This document shows, in pieces, positions 27,588 through 37,121 of a stretch of 38,709 nucleotides of DNA. This stretch comes from Acinetobacter guillouiae CIP 63.46. GTDB taxonomy: Bacteria; Pseudomonadota; Gammaproteobacteria; Pseudomonadales; Moraxellaceae. Within the stretch, counting starts at the first letter, position 1. The number at the start of each line of letters is the position of its first letter. The notes beneath the pieces were generated by a model. That model saw only the letters and a program-made list of their open reading frames with translations, had not been told where the DNA came from and did not search any database. Where the stretch lies: the NCBI RefSeq assembly GCF_000368145.1, contig NZ_KB849291.1:1-38709 (forward strand), read 5' to 3'. Position numbers and translations under genes: made by a program.

Positions 27588-28852
27588 TGCTCAATAGACT
27601 TAATGTTTATTACAACGGTTGGGGCGAATCATGGTTATGGGGAACGCTGATTAGTTCAACAGCCACGACAGGTAGACCCACCATTGCTTTTGAATATAGT
27701 CCAGAAGCAATACAGCAAGGTGTTGAGCTCTCTTCTTACTTGCTGCCTTTAAAAGGTCTACCATTCAGACAAGGTTTTCCTACTCATCAAATGGGACTCC
27801 CAGGTCCAGTCTATGACGCTTTACCAGATGGTTGGGGCATGATGTTGATGGATCGATATTTCAAAAAAATTGGCTTAAATTCAGCACGAATTGGACCTTT
27901 GGAGCGTCTGACCTATATTAGTAGTCACGCAATGGGTGCCCTCTCCTTTGAACCTTGTGTTGCTGACATGCAAACCTCAGAAAATATCCCTTTACAACAA
28001 CTGGCCCAGGAAGTTCAAGAAGTACTCAAAGGTGAAGGTGGTGAATTTCTACAGCATTTATTGGTCATGGGTGGCTCCCCTCAAGGTGCCAGACCAAAAG
28101 CGTTGGTTTACCGAGATCCTGTCAATTTAGAGTTTTCGACTCAAGATTCTGATCAACATGAAGCCTGGCTGATTAAGTTTCCTGCTCAGCAAGAGCATCC
28201 TGAAGTCTGCGCCATTGAAGCCGTCTATGCAGAATGTTTGCGACTTTGTGCAATTGAGACTCCAGATACCCATTTCTTTAATTTGCCCAATGGTTTAACG
28301 GCTTTTGCTTCTAAACGATTCGATCGTCAAAATGGTATGCGGATTCCAATGCAGAGTTTGGCTGCATATACAGGAGCAGACTATAAAGTTCCAGGTAGCC
28401 TAGACTATCGCAATTTTCTCCGGGCAACCTTGATGTGTACGCAAGATGTACGAGAAAGATTGCATGCTTTTAAACGTGCTGTGTTTAATGTGCTTTTCAA
28501 TAATCGGGATGACCATACTAAGAACTTTTCATTTCTCATGGAGAAAAATGGTCAATGGAAATTGGCTCCAGCCTATGATGTGACCTTCTGCGAGGGTCCA
28601 GGTGGTTATCATCAAATGGACATTATGGGAGAAGCGCTCAATATTTCCCGAAATGACATACATAAACTCGGTACTTCAGAAGCTAATCTGACTACTCTAG
28701 AAGTCGATGAGATCATCTTGACCATGCGTGAAATTGCACTTCAATTTAGTCAAATTGCGCAGCGCCTGTATCCCCATCAAATTCGAGAATCTACCCTACA
28801 GATGATTCAATCACGGATTCAACAGAATATTGATTTTTTAACTGAAACCTAA
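27587..28852 (+). CDS. hipA: HipA-type serine/threonine kinase toxin
   Basis: The 421-aa protein has the HipA N-terminal domain (PVYDALPDGWGMMLMDRYF at about 74-92), the glycine-rich loop GGSPQGARPKALV (162-174) and the kinase core NNRDDHTKNF (catalytic Asp309) and LAPAYDVTF (Asp331). All catalytic motifs are intact. In E. coli HipA phosphorylates glutamyl-tRNA synthetase and induces persistence; the target here is not known. It forms a complete toxin-antitoxin pair with the upstream gene. Confidence 0.92.
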   Translation: MLNRLNVYYNGWGESWLWGTLISSTATTGRPTIAFEYSPEAIQQGVELSSYLLPLKGLPFRQGFPTHQMGLPGPVYDALPDGWGMMLMDRYFKKIGLNSARIGPLERLTYISSHAMGALSFEPCVADMQTSENIPLQQLAQEVQEVLKGEGGEFLQHLLVMGGSPQGARPKALVYRDPVNLEFSTQDSDQHEAWLIKFPAQQEHPEVCAIEAVYAECLRLCAIETPDTHFFNLPNGLTAFASKRFDRQNGMRIPMQSLAAYTGADYKVPGSLDYRNFLRATLMCTQDVRERLHAFKRAVFNVLFNNRDDHTKNFSFLMEKNGQWKLAPAYDVTFCEGPGGYHQMDIMGEALNISRNDIHKLGTSEANLTTLEVDEIILTMREIALQFSQIAQRLYPHQIRESTLQMIQSRIQQNIDFLTET

Positions 28853-29200
28853 GCGTAAATATAAACTAAGCGCCAACCATCAACTGCAAATAGACTTTGA
28901 TATAGTTAGTCGCTACATAATCTGTAGAACCTGTGAATTAGCTCTCTTTATAATCACGAATATTAGATGGATCACCGCTAAGATATATTCTGCAAACGTG
29001 AAATCACTACATCCAGATCGAAAATCACTAAGAAAAAACTGTCACCAAAAAAAGGTCTGCACTATGGATAGATGCAGACCAAACTCTGGATAACTACCAG
29101 CACGAGAAATATGTCGCAATTTTGCATAGACATGAATTTGATAAAATCAGCCCAGAAAGCCAGAAATTCATAAAAACTATTTCATCAATCCCCTATAACT
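28853..29200. other. Non-coding region downstream of hipA
   Basis: 348 bp without a gene. It contains a hairpin terminator on the minus strand (29047-29080) and otherwise AT-rich sequence before repeat copy C. Confidence 0.5.
29047..29080 (-). terminator. Rho-independent terminator, minus strand
   Basis: An 8-bp perfect stem (GGTCTGCA / TGCAGACC) with an 11-nt loop is followed, on the minus strand, by seven Ts. It would stop transcription entering hipA in antisense from the IS3 side. Confidence 0.65.
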
Positions 29201-29427
29201 TAATCACGTTCATGGTCGATCTTAAATCTTGTGAAAAGTACTCATGCTGACCTAGCCAAACTGTAAAACTCATGTATTCATAGCCTTTAAATGAATCTTT
29301 CAATCGGTATATTTAAGGTAAAAACTAGTAATCAGAAGTTATTATCACCCCCATATAAAACAAGGATCAAATTAAAAACAATAACTTAGTAAATTATTCT
29401 TCCATTTTTTTTATATTTAGTGTTATT
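29201..29427. repeat. 227-bp cassette repeat, copy C
   Basis: Direct, diverged copy of 26601-26827 with the same length and order of blocks. It ends TTATATTTAGTGTTATT, and right after this end the truncated IS3-family sequence starts. Together with copy B it brackets the hipBA module. Confidence 0.8.
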
Positions 29428-30018
29428 TATTGGTCGAATAATCTCAAAACCTGATTGACTACCAAGACGGTATCTCAGGTCAGTGACTTTACGTATATTC
29501 AAACTCATTCAGGCTGGGTTTATACTGCATTTATTATTGATGTGTTCTCACGAGCAATTGTTGGATGGAAAGTATCTACACGGATGAATACAGATATGGT
29601 GCTCGATGCACTTGAGCAAGCATTGCACGATCGAGGCATGCCAAAGAATGTGATTCATCATTCCGATAGAGGTGTTCAATATCTTTCTATTCGCTATACC
29701 AATCGTTTAGAAGCTGCAAATTTACGGGCATCAGTCGGTACAACTGGTGATTCATACGATAATGCTTTGGCTGAAACGGTGAATGGCTTATACAAAACAG
29801 AGGTGATTGAATATCTAAAAGCAGATTGGCAAGGTTTAGCGGATGTACAACTTGCGACACTAAATTGGGTAGATTGGTTCAATAAAGAGCGTGTACATAG
29901 TGCACTAGGTTATGTATCACCTTTTGATTTTGAAGCAATGTACTATGATAAGATTAACCCGTTAGGTCAGGTGGCCTAACTTAAATAAAAAACTCTCCGA
30001 CAAACCCGGTACGGTTCA
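29428..30018. mobile_element. Truncated IS3-family element
   Basis: It contains the 3' part of orfB and a right terminal repeat (29991-30018; read outward-in TGAACCGTACCGGGTTTGTC). The left half, including orfA and the left repeat, is missing. The truncation point coincides with the end of repeat copy C. Confidence 0.85.
29455..29979 (+). pseudogene. C-terminal part of IS3-family transposase (OrfB)
   Basis: The remaining frame of about 174 codons holds most of the rve-type DDE core: Asp in VSDFTYIQTHSGWVYTAF, Asp in HHSDRGVQY and Glu in DNALAETVNGLYKTEV, ending in WVDWFNKERVHSALGY. The N-terminal helix-turn-helix and the OrfA partner are absent. The TTG at 29455 is only the formal start of the open frame. 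It should be inactive. Confidence 0.88.
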
Positions 30019-30119
30019 AATGCTTTCTTGCCTTACAGTGGAATTGATAAAATAACATTCGAAAATTGAATTATTAAAATTGAAATTTTTAAAGCGATCT
30101 TATTTAATTTTCTATAAAA

Positions 30120-30157
30120 ATGCCAATAGCGTCTAAAGGATATAGCACTACTGGCAT
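30120..30157 (-). terminator. Terminator of the copper operon
   Basis: On the minus strand an imperfect stem (ATGCCAGTAGTGCTATA with TAGACGCTATTGGCAT) is followed by a T-rich tract, 16 bp past the stop of the cusF-like gene. Position and form fit the end of the operon. Confidence 0.6.
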
Positions 30158-30172
30158 CATATACTAAGGCTG

Positions 30173-30538
30173 TTATAGATTTTTAGCCTTCACAGTGATG
30201 ACTATATAATTTTCTCCTTCTGCTTTTAATTCAAAGTCAACTTTATCTCCTACAGTTAAACCATTTAATAAGGATGGGTCAGCAACTTTAAAGCCCATCT
30301 TCATTGCTGGCCAATTAATCGCAGGAATTGCTTCATGGTCGAGTGTTAAAATATTTTCTTTCGTATCAATAGCAGTAATCACCCCAACGGCTTGAGCCGT
30401 TGTAGCGGTAGAAGACTCCTTATTCATCTGCTCCATAGGTGCGTCTGCTTTCTTCTGCTCTGATGCTTCATTTTTACTACATGCGCTTAATGCAGCAATA
30501 GTGGTAACAAGAGCAATAATTTTCATGAATTTCAACAT
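30173..30538 (-). CDS. CusF-like periplasmic copper-binding lipoprotein
   Basis: The 121-aa product has a signal sequence ending in the lipobox LSAC (Cys20), so it is probably a lipoprotein, unlike soluble E. coli CusF. The mature part ends in a CusF-type domain with the Cu(I)/Ag(I) ligands His, Trp, Met and Met in LDHEAIPAINWPAMKMGF. It would hand copper to the CusCBA pump. The ribosome site AGAGG precedes the ATG at 30538. It follows cusA by 33 bp and is the last gene of the operon. Confidence 0.88.
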   Translation of the reverse strand: MLKFMKIIALVTTIAALSACSKNEASEQKKADAPMEQMNKESSTATTAQAVGVITAIDTKENILTLDHEAIPAINWPAMKMGFKVADPSLLNGLTVGDKVDFELKAEGENYIVITVKAKNL

Positions 30539-30571
30539 AATAAAACCTCTTTAGACGAAATAATAAAACGA

Positions 30572-33500
30572 TCAATGTGTTGATCGTTTTCTTTTGATTA
30601 AAAGCTGATATACAGCCGGGATAACAAACATTGACAGTAGAGGAGCTGAAATCATGCCCCCAACCATAGGTAAAGCAATACGGCTCATCAATTCAGAACC
30701 TGTCCCAGTCCCTAAAAGTATAGGAATTAAGCCTGCCAAAATGACGGCAACCGTCATGGCTTTAGGACGAACGCGTAGTACAGCTCCTGTTCGGATTGCA
30801 TCATTGAGTTGTTGCTCCGTTAAGGATGTCGTTGAAGAAGATAGGTTTTGCTGTGCATGTTCAACTGCTTGCTTCAAATAGAACAACATGACTACACCAA
30901 ACTCAGCGGCAACACCGGCAAGTGCAATAAAACCAACAGCAATTGCCACTGAAAAGTGAAAACCGCTCAAGTATATGGCCCAAATACCACCAATTAAGGC
31001 AAAAGGTAGAGTCAACATAATCAGAGCAGCATCTTGTACTTGTCTAAAGATCAGGTAGAGCAATAGAAAAATGATCATCAAAGTAATTGGAATGATGACT
31101 TTTAAACGCGCATTTGCACGTTCCATAAACTCAAACTGGCCTGAATAGCTGATGCTCATAGCAGGAGAAAGTTTGACTTGCGAATCAATGGTTTGTTTCA
31201 AATCTTGTACAACTGAAGCTAAGTCACGTCCCTGTACGTCTACATAAACCCAACCGCTTGGGCGAGCATTCTCACTTTTTAGCATTGGAGGGCCATCTGT
31301 AATCTGGATATTGGCAACGCTACTTAAGATAATTTGCTGACCTGACTCGGTAACAACAGGTAAATTTCTTAATGCTTCAAGGGAATCTCTGATCTCTCGT
31401 GGATAACGTACATTAATGGGGTACCGTGCTAACCCTTCAACAGTTTCACCAATATTTTTTCCACCTATCGCTGATGACACAATTTGCTGTACATCATCAA
31501 TATTAAGACCATATCGTGCAGCTTGCATACGATTGATATCAACATCAATATACCTGCCACCCGTGAGCCGTTCAGCTAAAGCTGAGCTAACACCAGATAC
31601 CGTTTTAGCTGCTTGTTCAACTTGTTGTGCGACCCGATCAATATCTTGTAAATTGTTTGCTGAAATTTTAATTCCGATGGGACTTTTAACCCCAGTCGCC
31701 AACATATCAATCCTGTTACGAATAGGCGGTACCCAAATATTCGTTAAACCCGGCACCTGAACTGCCTTATCAAGTTCTTTCACCAATTTTTCAGGTGTCA
31801 TCCCAGCACGCCACTCAGATCGAGGCTTAAATTGAATTGTTGTTTCAAACATCTCCAAAGGCGCTGGGTCTGTAGCTGACTCAGCTCGTCCAGCCTTACC
31901 AAATACCGTTGCAACTTCCGGAATGGTTTTAATCATCCTATCTGTTTGCTGTAGCAGTTCAGAAGCTTTGGCTGCGGACAATCCCGGTAAAGCCGACGGC
32001 ATATATAGTAAATCGCCTTCATCCATTTTAGGTAAAAATTCTCCACCTAAACGGGTCAGAGGGTAAAGGCTCACTAGAAAAATAAGCAATGCAACCAGTA
32101 ATGTCGTCTTTGGATAAGCTAAAACTTTATCCAACATAGGACCGTATATTTTGATGAGAAAACGATTTAGTGGATTACGTTGTTCTGAGGGTAATTTCCC
32201 GCGGATCCAATACCCCATCAATACTGGAATTAACGTAATGGATAAACCAGCTGCCGCTGCCATGGCATAAGTTTTGGTAAATGCCAATGGTGAGAACAAG
32301 CGTCCCTCTTGTGCCTGCAAGGTGAAAATAGGAATGAAGGATAAGGTAATGATGAGTAGACAGAAAAATAAAGCTGGACCAACTTCACTGGCTGACCGAG
32401 CAATAATATCCCAACGTTCTTGTGGTGCTAAGATTTGATCAGGATGCTCATGCTGCCAAGCTTCTATATGTTTGTGTGCATTTTCTACCATTACCACCGC
32501 AGCATCGACCATGGCCCCAATCGCAATGGCAATACCACCCAGAGACATAATATTGGCATTTAACCCCTGATAATACATGACCAGGAAAGCCGATAAAATC
32601 CCAAGTGGTAGAGAAACAATAGCCACCATTGCTGAACGTAAATGCCATAGAAACAGTCCGCAGACTAAAGCCACCACAATGAACTCTTCAATCAATTTAT
32701 GGCTGAGATTCTCTATAGCCCGATCGATCAATTGACTACGATCATATACGGGAACCACCTGCACACCTTTTGGTAGGCTCTGTTGTAATTCCGCGAGCTT
32801 TACTTTAACAGCAGCAATAGTTTCACGTGCATTTTTACCTGCTCGTAAAATCACAACGCCACCAACAGTTTCACCTTGTCCATTCAGTTCACTGATACCA
32901 CGACGCATTTCTGGTCCAAGCTGTATCGTTGCAATATCACCCAAAGTAACTGGAACACCAAAACGATTTGTCCGTAGTGGGATCTGGCGAAAATCATCTA
33001 ATGTTTTTAAATAACCAGTGGCTCGTACCATATATTCGGTTTCAGCCATTTCCAAGACTGAACCACCCGTTTCTTGATTAGCTTTTTGAATCGCTTCAAT
33101 GACATTATCTTGAGTAATACCTAATGACGCCATTTTGCTTGGGTTTAAAACAACTTGATATTGTTTAACCATCCCTCCAATAGTAGCAACCTCAGCCACA
33201 TTGGGTAATGTCTTTAGTTCATACTTTAAAAACCAGTCTTGTATGCTTCTCAGTTGTGAAAGGTCATGTTGTCCTGTTGGATCAACTAATGCATATTCAT
33301 AAATCCAGCCAACCCCTGTAGCATCTGGCCCTAATGATGATTTCGCATCCGCAGGCATTTTTCCTTGTATCTGATTCAAGTATTCCAAAACACGTGACCG
33401 TGCCCAGTAGAGGTCTGTATGTTCGTCAAAAATGACATATACAAATGAATCACCAAAAAAAGAATAACCACGAACAGTTTTAACACCAGGTACTGATAAC

Positions 33501-33718
33501 ATCGTTGTTGTTAAAGGGTACGTCACCTGATTTTCAACAATTTGTGGTGCCTGACCTGGGTAATTAGTTCTGACAATCACTTGCACATCAGATAAATCTG
33601 GTAAAGCATCAACCGGAGTATTTTTTACAGCCCAAACACCCCAAGCTGCCAGAATTAAAGCTGCCAATAAGACAAATACACGATTCAAAATTGAAAAACG
33701 AATAATACGGGCGATCAT
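30572..33718 (-). CDS. cusA: CusA-type heavy-metal RND efflux pump
   Basis: The 1048-aa inner-membrane RND transporter has the same residue numbering as E. coli CusA: the copper-path methionines Met573 ([10 protein letters not shown]), Met623 ([10 protein letters not shown]) and Met672 ([12 protein letters not shown]), and the proton-relay Asp405 and Glu412 ([16 protein letters not shown]). It exports Cu(I) and possibly Ag(I). It lies 13 bp after cusB. It is complete, with no sign of decay. Confidence 0.94.
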   Translation of the reverse strand: MIARIIRFSILNRVFVLLAALILAAWGVWAVKNTPVDALPDLSDVQVIVRTNYPGQAPQIVENQVTYPLTTTMLSVPGVKTVRGYSFFGDSFVYVIFDEHTDLYWARSRVLEYLNQIQGKMPADAKSSLGPDATGVGWIYEYALVDPTGQHDLSQLRSIQDWFLKYELKTLPNVAEVATIGGMVKQYQVVLNPSKMASLGITQDNVIEAIQKANQETGGSVLEMAETEYMVRATGYLKTLDDFRQIPLRTNRFGVPVTLGDIATIQLGPEMRRGISELNGQGETVGGVVILRAGKNARETIAAVKVKLAELQQSLPKGVQVVPVYDRSQLIDRAIENLSHKLIEEFIVVALVCGLFLWHLRSAMVAIVSLPLGILSAFLVMYYQGLNANIMSLGGIAIAIGAMVDAAVVMVENAHKHIEAWQHEHPDQILAPQERWDIIARSASEVGPALFFCLLIITLSFIPIFTLQAQEGRLFSPLAFTKTYAMAAAAGLSITLIPVLMGYWIRGKLPSEQRNPLNRFLIKIYGPMLDKVLAYPKTTLLVALLIFLVSLYPLTRLGGEFLPKMDEGDLLYMPSALPGLSAAKASELLQQTDRMIKTIPEVATVFGKAGRAESATDPAPLEMFETTIQFKPRSEWRAGMTPEKLVKELDKAVQVPGLTNIWVPPIRNRIDMLATGVKSPIGIKISANNLQDIDRVAQQVEQAAKTVSGVSSALAERLTGGRYIDVDINRMQAARYGLNIDDVQQIVSSAIGGKNIGETVEGLARYPINVRYPREIRDSLEALRNLPVVTESGQQIILSSVANIQITDGPPMLKSENARPSGWVYVDVQGRDLASVVQDLKQTIDSQVKLSPAMSISYSGQFEFMERANARLKVIIPITLMIIFLLLYLIFRQVQDAALIMLTLPFALIGGIWAIYLSGFHFSVAIAVGFIALAGVAAEFGVVMLFYLKQAVEHAQQNLSSSTTSLTEQQLNDAIRTGAVLRVRPKAMTVAVILAGLIPILLGTGTGSELMSRIALPMVGGMISAPLLSMFVIPAVYQLLIKRKRSTH

Positions 33719-33731
33719 AATAGTTCTCCCG

Positions 33732-35231
33732 TTAGTTCTTCAAAGATGCCATAGACATCTTTGAAATGTCAGAAATGACATAAGCATCTCCAACTTTTGT
33801 AAAACTAAAATTGACCTGGTCACCTTGCTGAATTCGGGTAAATGGTTGTACGGGCTGTTTAAAGCTCATGGTCATAGCACCCCAGCCCAACTCAGGAATA
33901 GCCTGATGTGAAATAGTAACTTCCTGAGCTGTGACTTTTTCAACTTTTCCAATGCCTTGATATTTTGATGTCTTAACTGCTTGAGAGGGGGTAATAGATT
34001 TTCCAGTATTCAGCTTATCGAGTACGCCCTGTAAATTTGCTTCAGAGTCAATCAAGAATTGTCCTGAAATTACAACTTTTTGACCTACTTTCAAACCTTC
34101 TAAAATTGCAATCTTATTTCCATCACTTTGCCCTAACTGAACAACAACAGGTTCAAAACGTCCTTGCTCATGAGCCACAATGACAATATTACGGGTGCCT
34201 GTACGGATAACAGCCTGCTCTGGAACTATTAAACTGCTTTGAGGATTGCTAGATAGTTTGACAGAGGCAAACATCCCCGGTTTGAGCTGTGCCTCTTTAT
34301 TAGGTAATTCAATACGAACTTTTATGGTTCTGCTAGTAGTATCTAAGGTAGGTAAGATATCAATTACTTTACCCGAGACTATTTGAGGGTATGCTGTAAA
34401 AGTAACTTCGACTTTACTTCCTCGTTTTATCCCAGCAATTTGTGTTTCAGGTATTGCTGCTTCTAACCAGATTGGGTTAATCCCTTTAATGATGGCCAGC
34501 GTTTGCCCCATAGCTAAAGCCATTCCATTGCGGACTTCTAGTGAATCAATAAATCCACTAATGGGAGCTTGCAAAGTTATATTAGATTGCACTCGACGAG
34601 TTCGCTCAACTTGATGAATCACATTTTGTGGTATTCCTAAAAGCTGCAAACGTTGACGGCTTGCTTGAATAAGGGAACGATCTCCAGTACGGAGCACAGC
34701 TAAAAATTCAGTTTGCTCTCCAGTCCATTCGGGTATTGAAATATCAGCAATAGGACTCCCTTGCCTTACCATATCTCCTACAGCATGCCCATACACTCGC
34801 TGAACAAAGCCACTTGCTCTAGTTTGTAAAATAGCTGTTTGCCGTTCATTAGCCTGTAATATGCCATTAGTAAACATGGCATTTCCAATTACAGCCTGTT
34901 CAACTGTGCCGTAACGGATGGCTAAATTTTGTTGAAGAGATGGATCTATTTTGACTGTAGGACGACTTTCATCCGTCATCGCAGTATTTTCGTCTGCATA
35001 TTTAGGCACCAATTGCATATCCATGAATGGAGACTTGCCTGGCTTATCAAAATGCTGTTCTGGCTTCATAGGGTCATACCAATACAATACTTTGGCATCC
35101 TGTTGCTGACTTGCCGATGTCGATTGAGGACTCTCGTTCTGTTGTGCAAACCAATATCCAGTACCACCGCCTACAGCCAAACTAATTGCAGCAATACCCA
35201 TGACAGTCACTGCCAGTTTATTTTTTAACAT
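33732..35231 (-). CDS. cusB: CusB-type membrane fusion protein with a fused CusF domain
   Basis: The 499-aa periplasmic adaptor has an N-terminal membrane segment, then a heavy-metal-binding motif [11 protein letters not shown] with [14 protein letters not shown] (Met55, Met70, Met72), the lipoyl and beta-barrel domains, and at about residues 425-499 a CusF-like domain ([20 protein letters not shown]) with the His/Trp/Met/Met ligands. E. coli CusB is about 407 aa and lacks this fusion. The start overlaps the cusC stop by one base (TAATG), so translation is coupled. Confidence 0.92.
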   Translation of the reverse strand: MLKNKLAVTVMGIAAISLAVGGGTGYWFAQQNESPQSTSASQQQDAKVLYWYDPMKPEQHFDKPGKSPFMDMQLVPKYADENTAMTDESRPTVKIDPSLQQNLAIRYGTVEQAVIGNAMFTNGILQANERQTAILQTRASGFVQRVYGHAVGDMVRQGSPIADISIPEWTGEQTEFLAVLRTGDRSLIQASRQRLQLLGIPQNVIHQVERTRRVQSNITLQAPISGFIDSLEVRNGMALAMGQTLAIIKGINPIWLEAAIPETQIAGIKRGSKVEVTFTAYPQIVSGKVIDILPTLDTTSRTIKVRIELPNKEAQLKPGMFASVKLSSNPQSSLIVPEQAVIRTGTRNIVIVAHEQGRFEPVVVQLGQSDGNKIAILEGLKVGQKVVISGQFLIDSEANLQGVLDKLNTGKSITPSQAVKTSKYQGIGKVEKVTAQEVTISHQAIPELGWGAMTMSFKQPVQPFTRIQQGDQVNFSFTKVGDAYVISDISKMSMASLKN

Positions 35232-36535
35232 TATGGCTGCCCCTCAACATGATTTAAGGTAGGTTCGACAAAAGTAAAATAGAGTTGTGCTGTTGTAATT
35301 GCCTGTTGTTGTTGAAGATCAATGAGACGCAATCGTTGTTCTAGAAGAGCTTGTCGGGCGGTAATGATATTGGTCAAATTAGTTTTCCCCGCTTGATAAC
35401 TTGCTAACTGTAAACCCACTTTTTGTTTGGCAAGAGGAATACTCTTTTGCATCGTGCGATTAATTTGTTGGTCAAGAGCGTCAAGATCAGATAACCCTTC
35501 ATCTAACAAGGTGAGATGTTCACGATACTTAACCTCTTGATCGGCAGTAATCCGGTTTTGTTCAGCTAAAGCTGCTTGAATGAGTGGACCACTCCGTTTT
35601 TTTGAAAAAACAGGGAGTTCAGTTGTCAGTTGCACACCGATCATATCGCCAAACTCAGGTGCTCGATGCTGATAAGCAAACTCAATGCCCCAATCTGGTT
35701 TTTGCAAAGCTTGAGCTTGCCTAAGTTTTGCTTCAGCCGTTTTCTTTTCAGCCTGATAAGCTTTTAACTCAGGATGTTGGTGCAAGTGATGATACAACTT
35801 TGATGTATCAAGAGAGATTATTGGTGCTTGGGTAGATAAGGTTTCAATTTGAGAGATGTTTTCAGTTGGTTCTGCACTTACCAGTCGATGTAGTTCTAAC
35901 TTGGCCTTTTTTAAATCTCGAAGTAAATCATCTTTTTGATCGAGTAGAACATTACTTTCAAGTCTTGGATCAAGTGCATCAGCAACCATAGTTCGACCCG
36001 AAGTAACTTGTGTTTGAGAAATTTGAGAAAGCAAGCGATTTTCTGAGAAAAGATCATCATATAACGCCAATTTTCTCTCAAGATAAAAGCGCTTAAACCA
36101 TGCTGATGCGACTTTCTGTCGTAACTCAATACGTAAAATCTCAGTTTGAGCATTGGCTGAACCCAATTCAGCTTTCGCTAACTCTACATCGGCTTGCCTT
36201 TTGGCGCGGTTTGGAAAATCTTGCATAACACCAATTTTCTGCATGGTCATGCCATCTTGAGTAACAGACCATGCAGCATCACCGGATACAGGGTAATTCT
36301 CTAAGCCCACAAATAGTTTAGGGTTGGGTAAAATACCTGAAGCTGAAACCATATTCTCAGCTCCCTCAATCTGAGCACTATTTGCTCTTAGGGTAGGTGC
36401 ATATTGCTCAGCAAGCTTCAAAGCTGTATCCAATGTCAGTGGCTCGGCATAAGCTTGACCATAGATCAAAGAGAAACAGATCGTAGCTATCTGCCATCTC
36501 CCCCCCGGGGATAGCTTTTCTTTATAAAAGTTCAT
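35231..36535 (-). CDS. cusC: CusC-type outer-membrane efflux channel
   Basis: The 434-aa TolC-family protein has a signal peptide ending in YGQAYA-E and two repeats of the outer membrane efflux domain with long coiled-coil helices. Typical blocks are LTLDTALKLAEQYAPTLRA and KVGLQLASYQAGKTNLTNII. It completes the tripartite CusCBA pump across the envelope. No lipobox is evident. The gene follows the small Met/Cys-rich gene by 80 bp, where an internal promoter is possible. Confidence 0.9.
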   Translation of the reverse strand: MNFYKEKLSPGGRWQIATICFSLIYGQAYAEPLTLDTALKLAEQYAPTLRANSAQIEGAENMVSASGILPNPKLFVGLENYPVSGDAAWSVTQDGMTMQKIGVMQDFPNRAKRQADVELAKAELGSANAQTEILRIELRQKVASAWFKRFYLERKLALYDDLFSENRLLSQISQTQVTSGRTMVADALDPRLESNVLLDQKDDLLRDLKKAKLELHRLVSAEPTENISQIETLSTQAPIISLDTSKLYHHLHQHPELKAYQAEKKTAEAKLRQAQALQKPDWGIEFAYQHRAPEFGDMIGVQLTTELPVFSKKRSGPLIQAALAEQNRITADQEVKYREHLTLLDEGLSDLDALDQQINRTMQKSIPLAKQKVGLQLASYQAGKTNLTNIITARQALLEQRLRLIDLQQQQAITTAQLYFTFVEPTLNHVEGQP

Positions 36536-36615
36536 ATTTTTAGCTCTAAAATGATATACACGCGCACGCGCAGAACATCCATAAAAAATGCTATGAATGA
36601 CGAAGAATTATCAAA

Positions 36616-37011
36616 TTAGTTAGAGCGTGGGGGCTTCCATAAACCTGAAGGGTATGGAGCAGGAAGATTTTGATCTGGAAAATAAAAGACTGATCGCTCT
36701 ACGGGTGAGAATACCGTTGAGTGCAAAATGCTTTGAGGATCACTGGCGTACGCAATTTTGGCAAAAGACATAATGCAATCTTGCTCAGACATACAGGAAG
36801 GATCATGTAGCGTTTTTTTGACCTTTGCTTCAACTTTCATACAGTCGGTATGCATCATATCCTGGTTTTGAGATGCTTCCATTTGCATGGATTTCATCTG
36901 TTCAGATGGCATTAAACACCGCTTATGTACAGACGAAGCAGCAGCAGCCGATCCTACTAAAAGGATAGCAAACGATAAAAACAGCGATAGGCATGTTTTT
37001 AACCACTGCAT
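36616..37011 (-). CDS. Small exported Met/Cys-rich protein of the copper operon
   Basis: With the start at 37011 the product is 131 aa with a clear signal peptide (LKTCLSLFLSFAILLVGSAA). The mature part has four cysteines (KRCLM, HTDCMK, DPSCMS, EQDCIM) and a methionine-rich stretch (MPSEQMKSMQMEASQNQDMM), which suggests a periplasmic metal-binding role. An open frame reaches back to 37098, but that ATG lies within a hairpin. There is no strong ribosome site. I do not recognise the family. Confidence 0.7.
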   Translation of the reverse strand: MQWLKTCLSLFLSFAILLVGSAAAASSVHKRCLMPSEQMKSMQMEASQNQDMMHTDCMKVEAKVKKTLHDPSCMSEQDCIMSFAKIAYASDPQSILHSTVFSPVERSVFYFPDQNLPAPYPSGLWKPPRSN

Positions 37012-37070
37012 AAAAATAGACCAAAAATTAAGCTTTTTTAGTTTTACAGATTCGAAAATAAATAGTAATA

Positions 37071-37106
37071 ATTCATGAATAGTAGCCGAAGCTACCATTC
37101 ATGAAT
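37071..37106 (-). promoter_or_regulatory. 36-bp hairpin between copB and the small exported gene
   Basis: Arms of 16 bases (one mismatch) enclose a loop that on the minus strand reads C(TTCG)G, a very stable tetraloop. Each arm starts or ends with ATTCATGAAT, which is itself a palindrome. It lies 16 bp past the copB stop. It lacks a T-run, so it may be an RNA-stabilising or attenuating hairpin, or an operator. Confidence 0.6.
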
Positions 37107-37121
37107 CCAAATCATACTATT

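Noticed and set aside
29201-29427. Reading the 227-bp repeat as a CRISPR or an attC site
   Set aside because: Only two full copies separated by whole genes, no short regular units or spacers, and no hairpin of attC form that I could fold by eye.
18445-30172. XerC/XerD pdif sites, which commonly flank toxin-antitoxin and resistance modules on Acinetobacter plasmids
   Set aside because: No 28-bp site with two 11-bp arms of the pdif type was found by eye around the Fic or HipBA modules; the repeats seen there have a different sequence.
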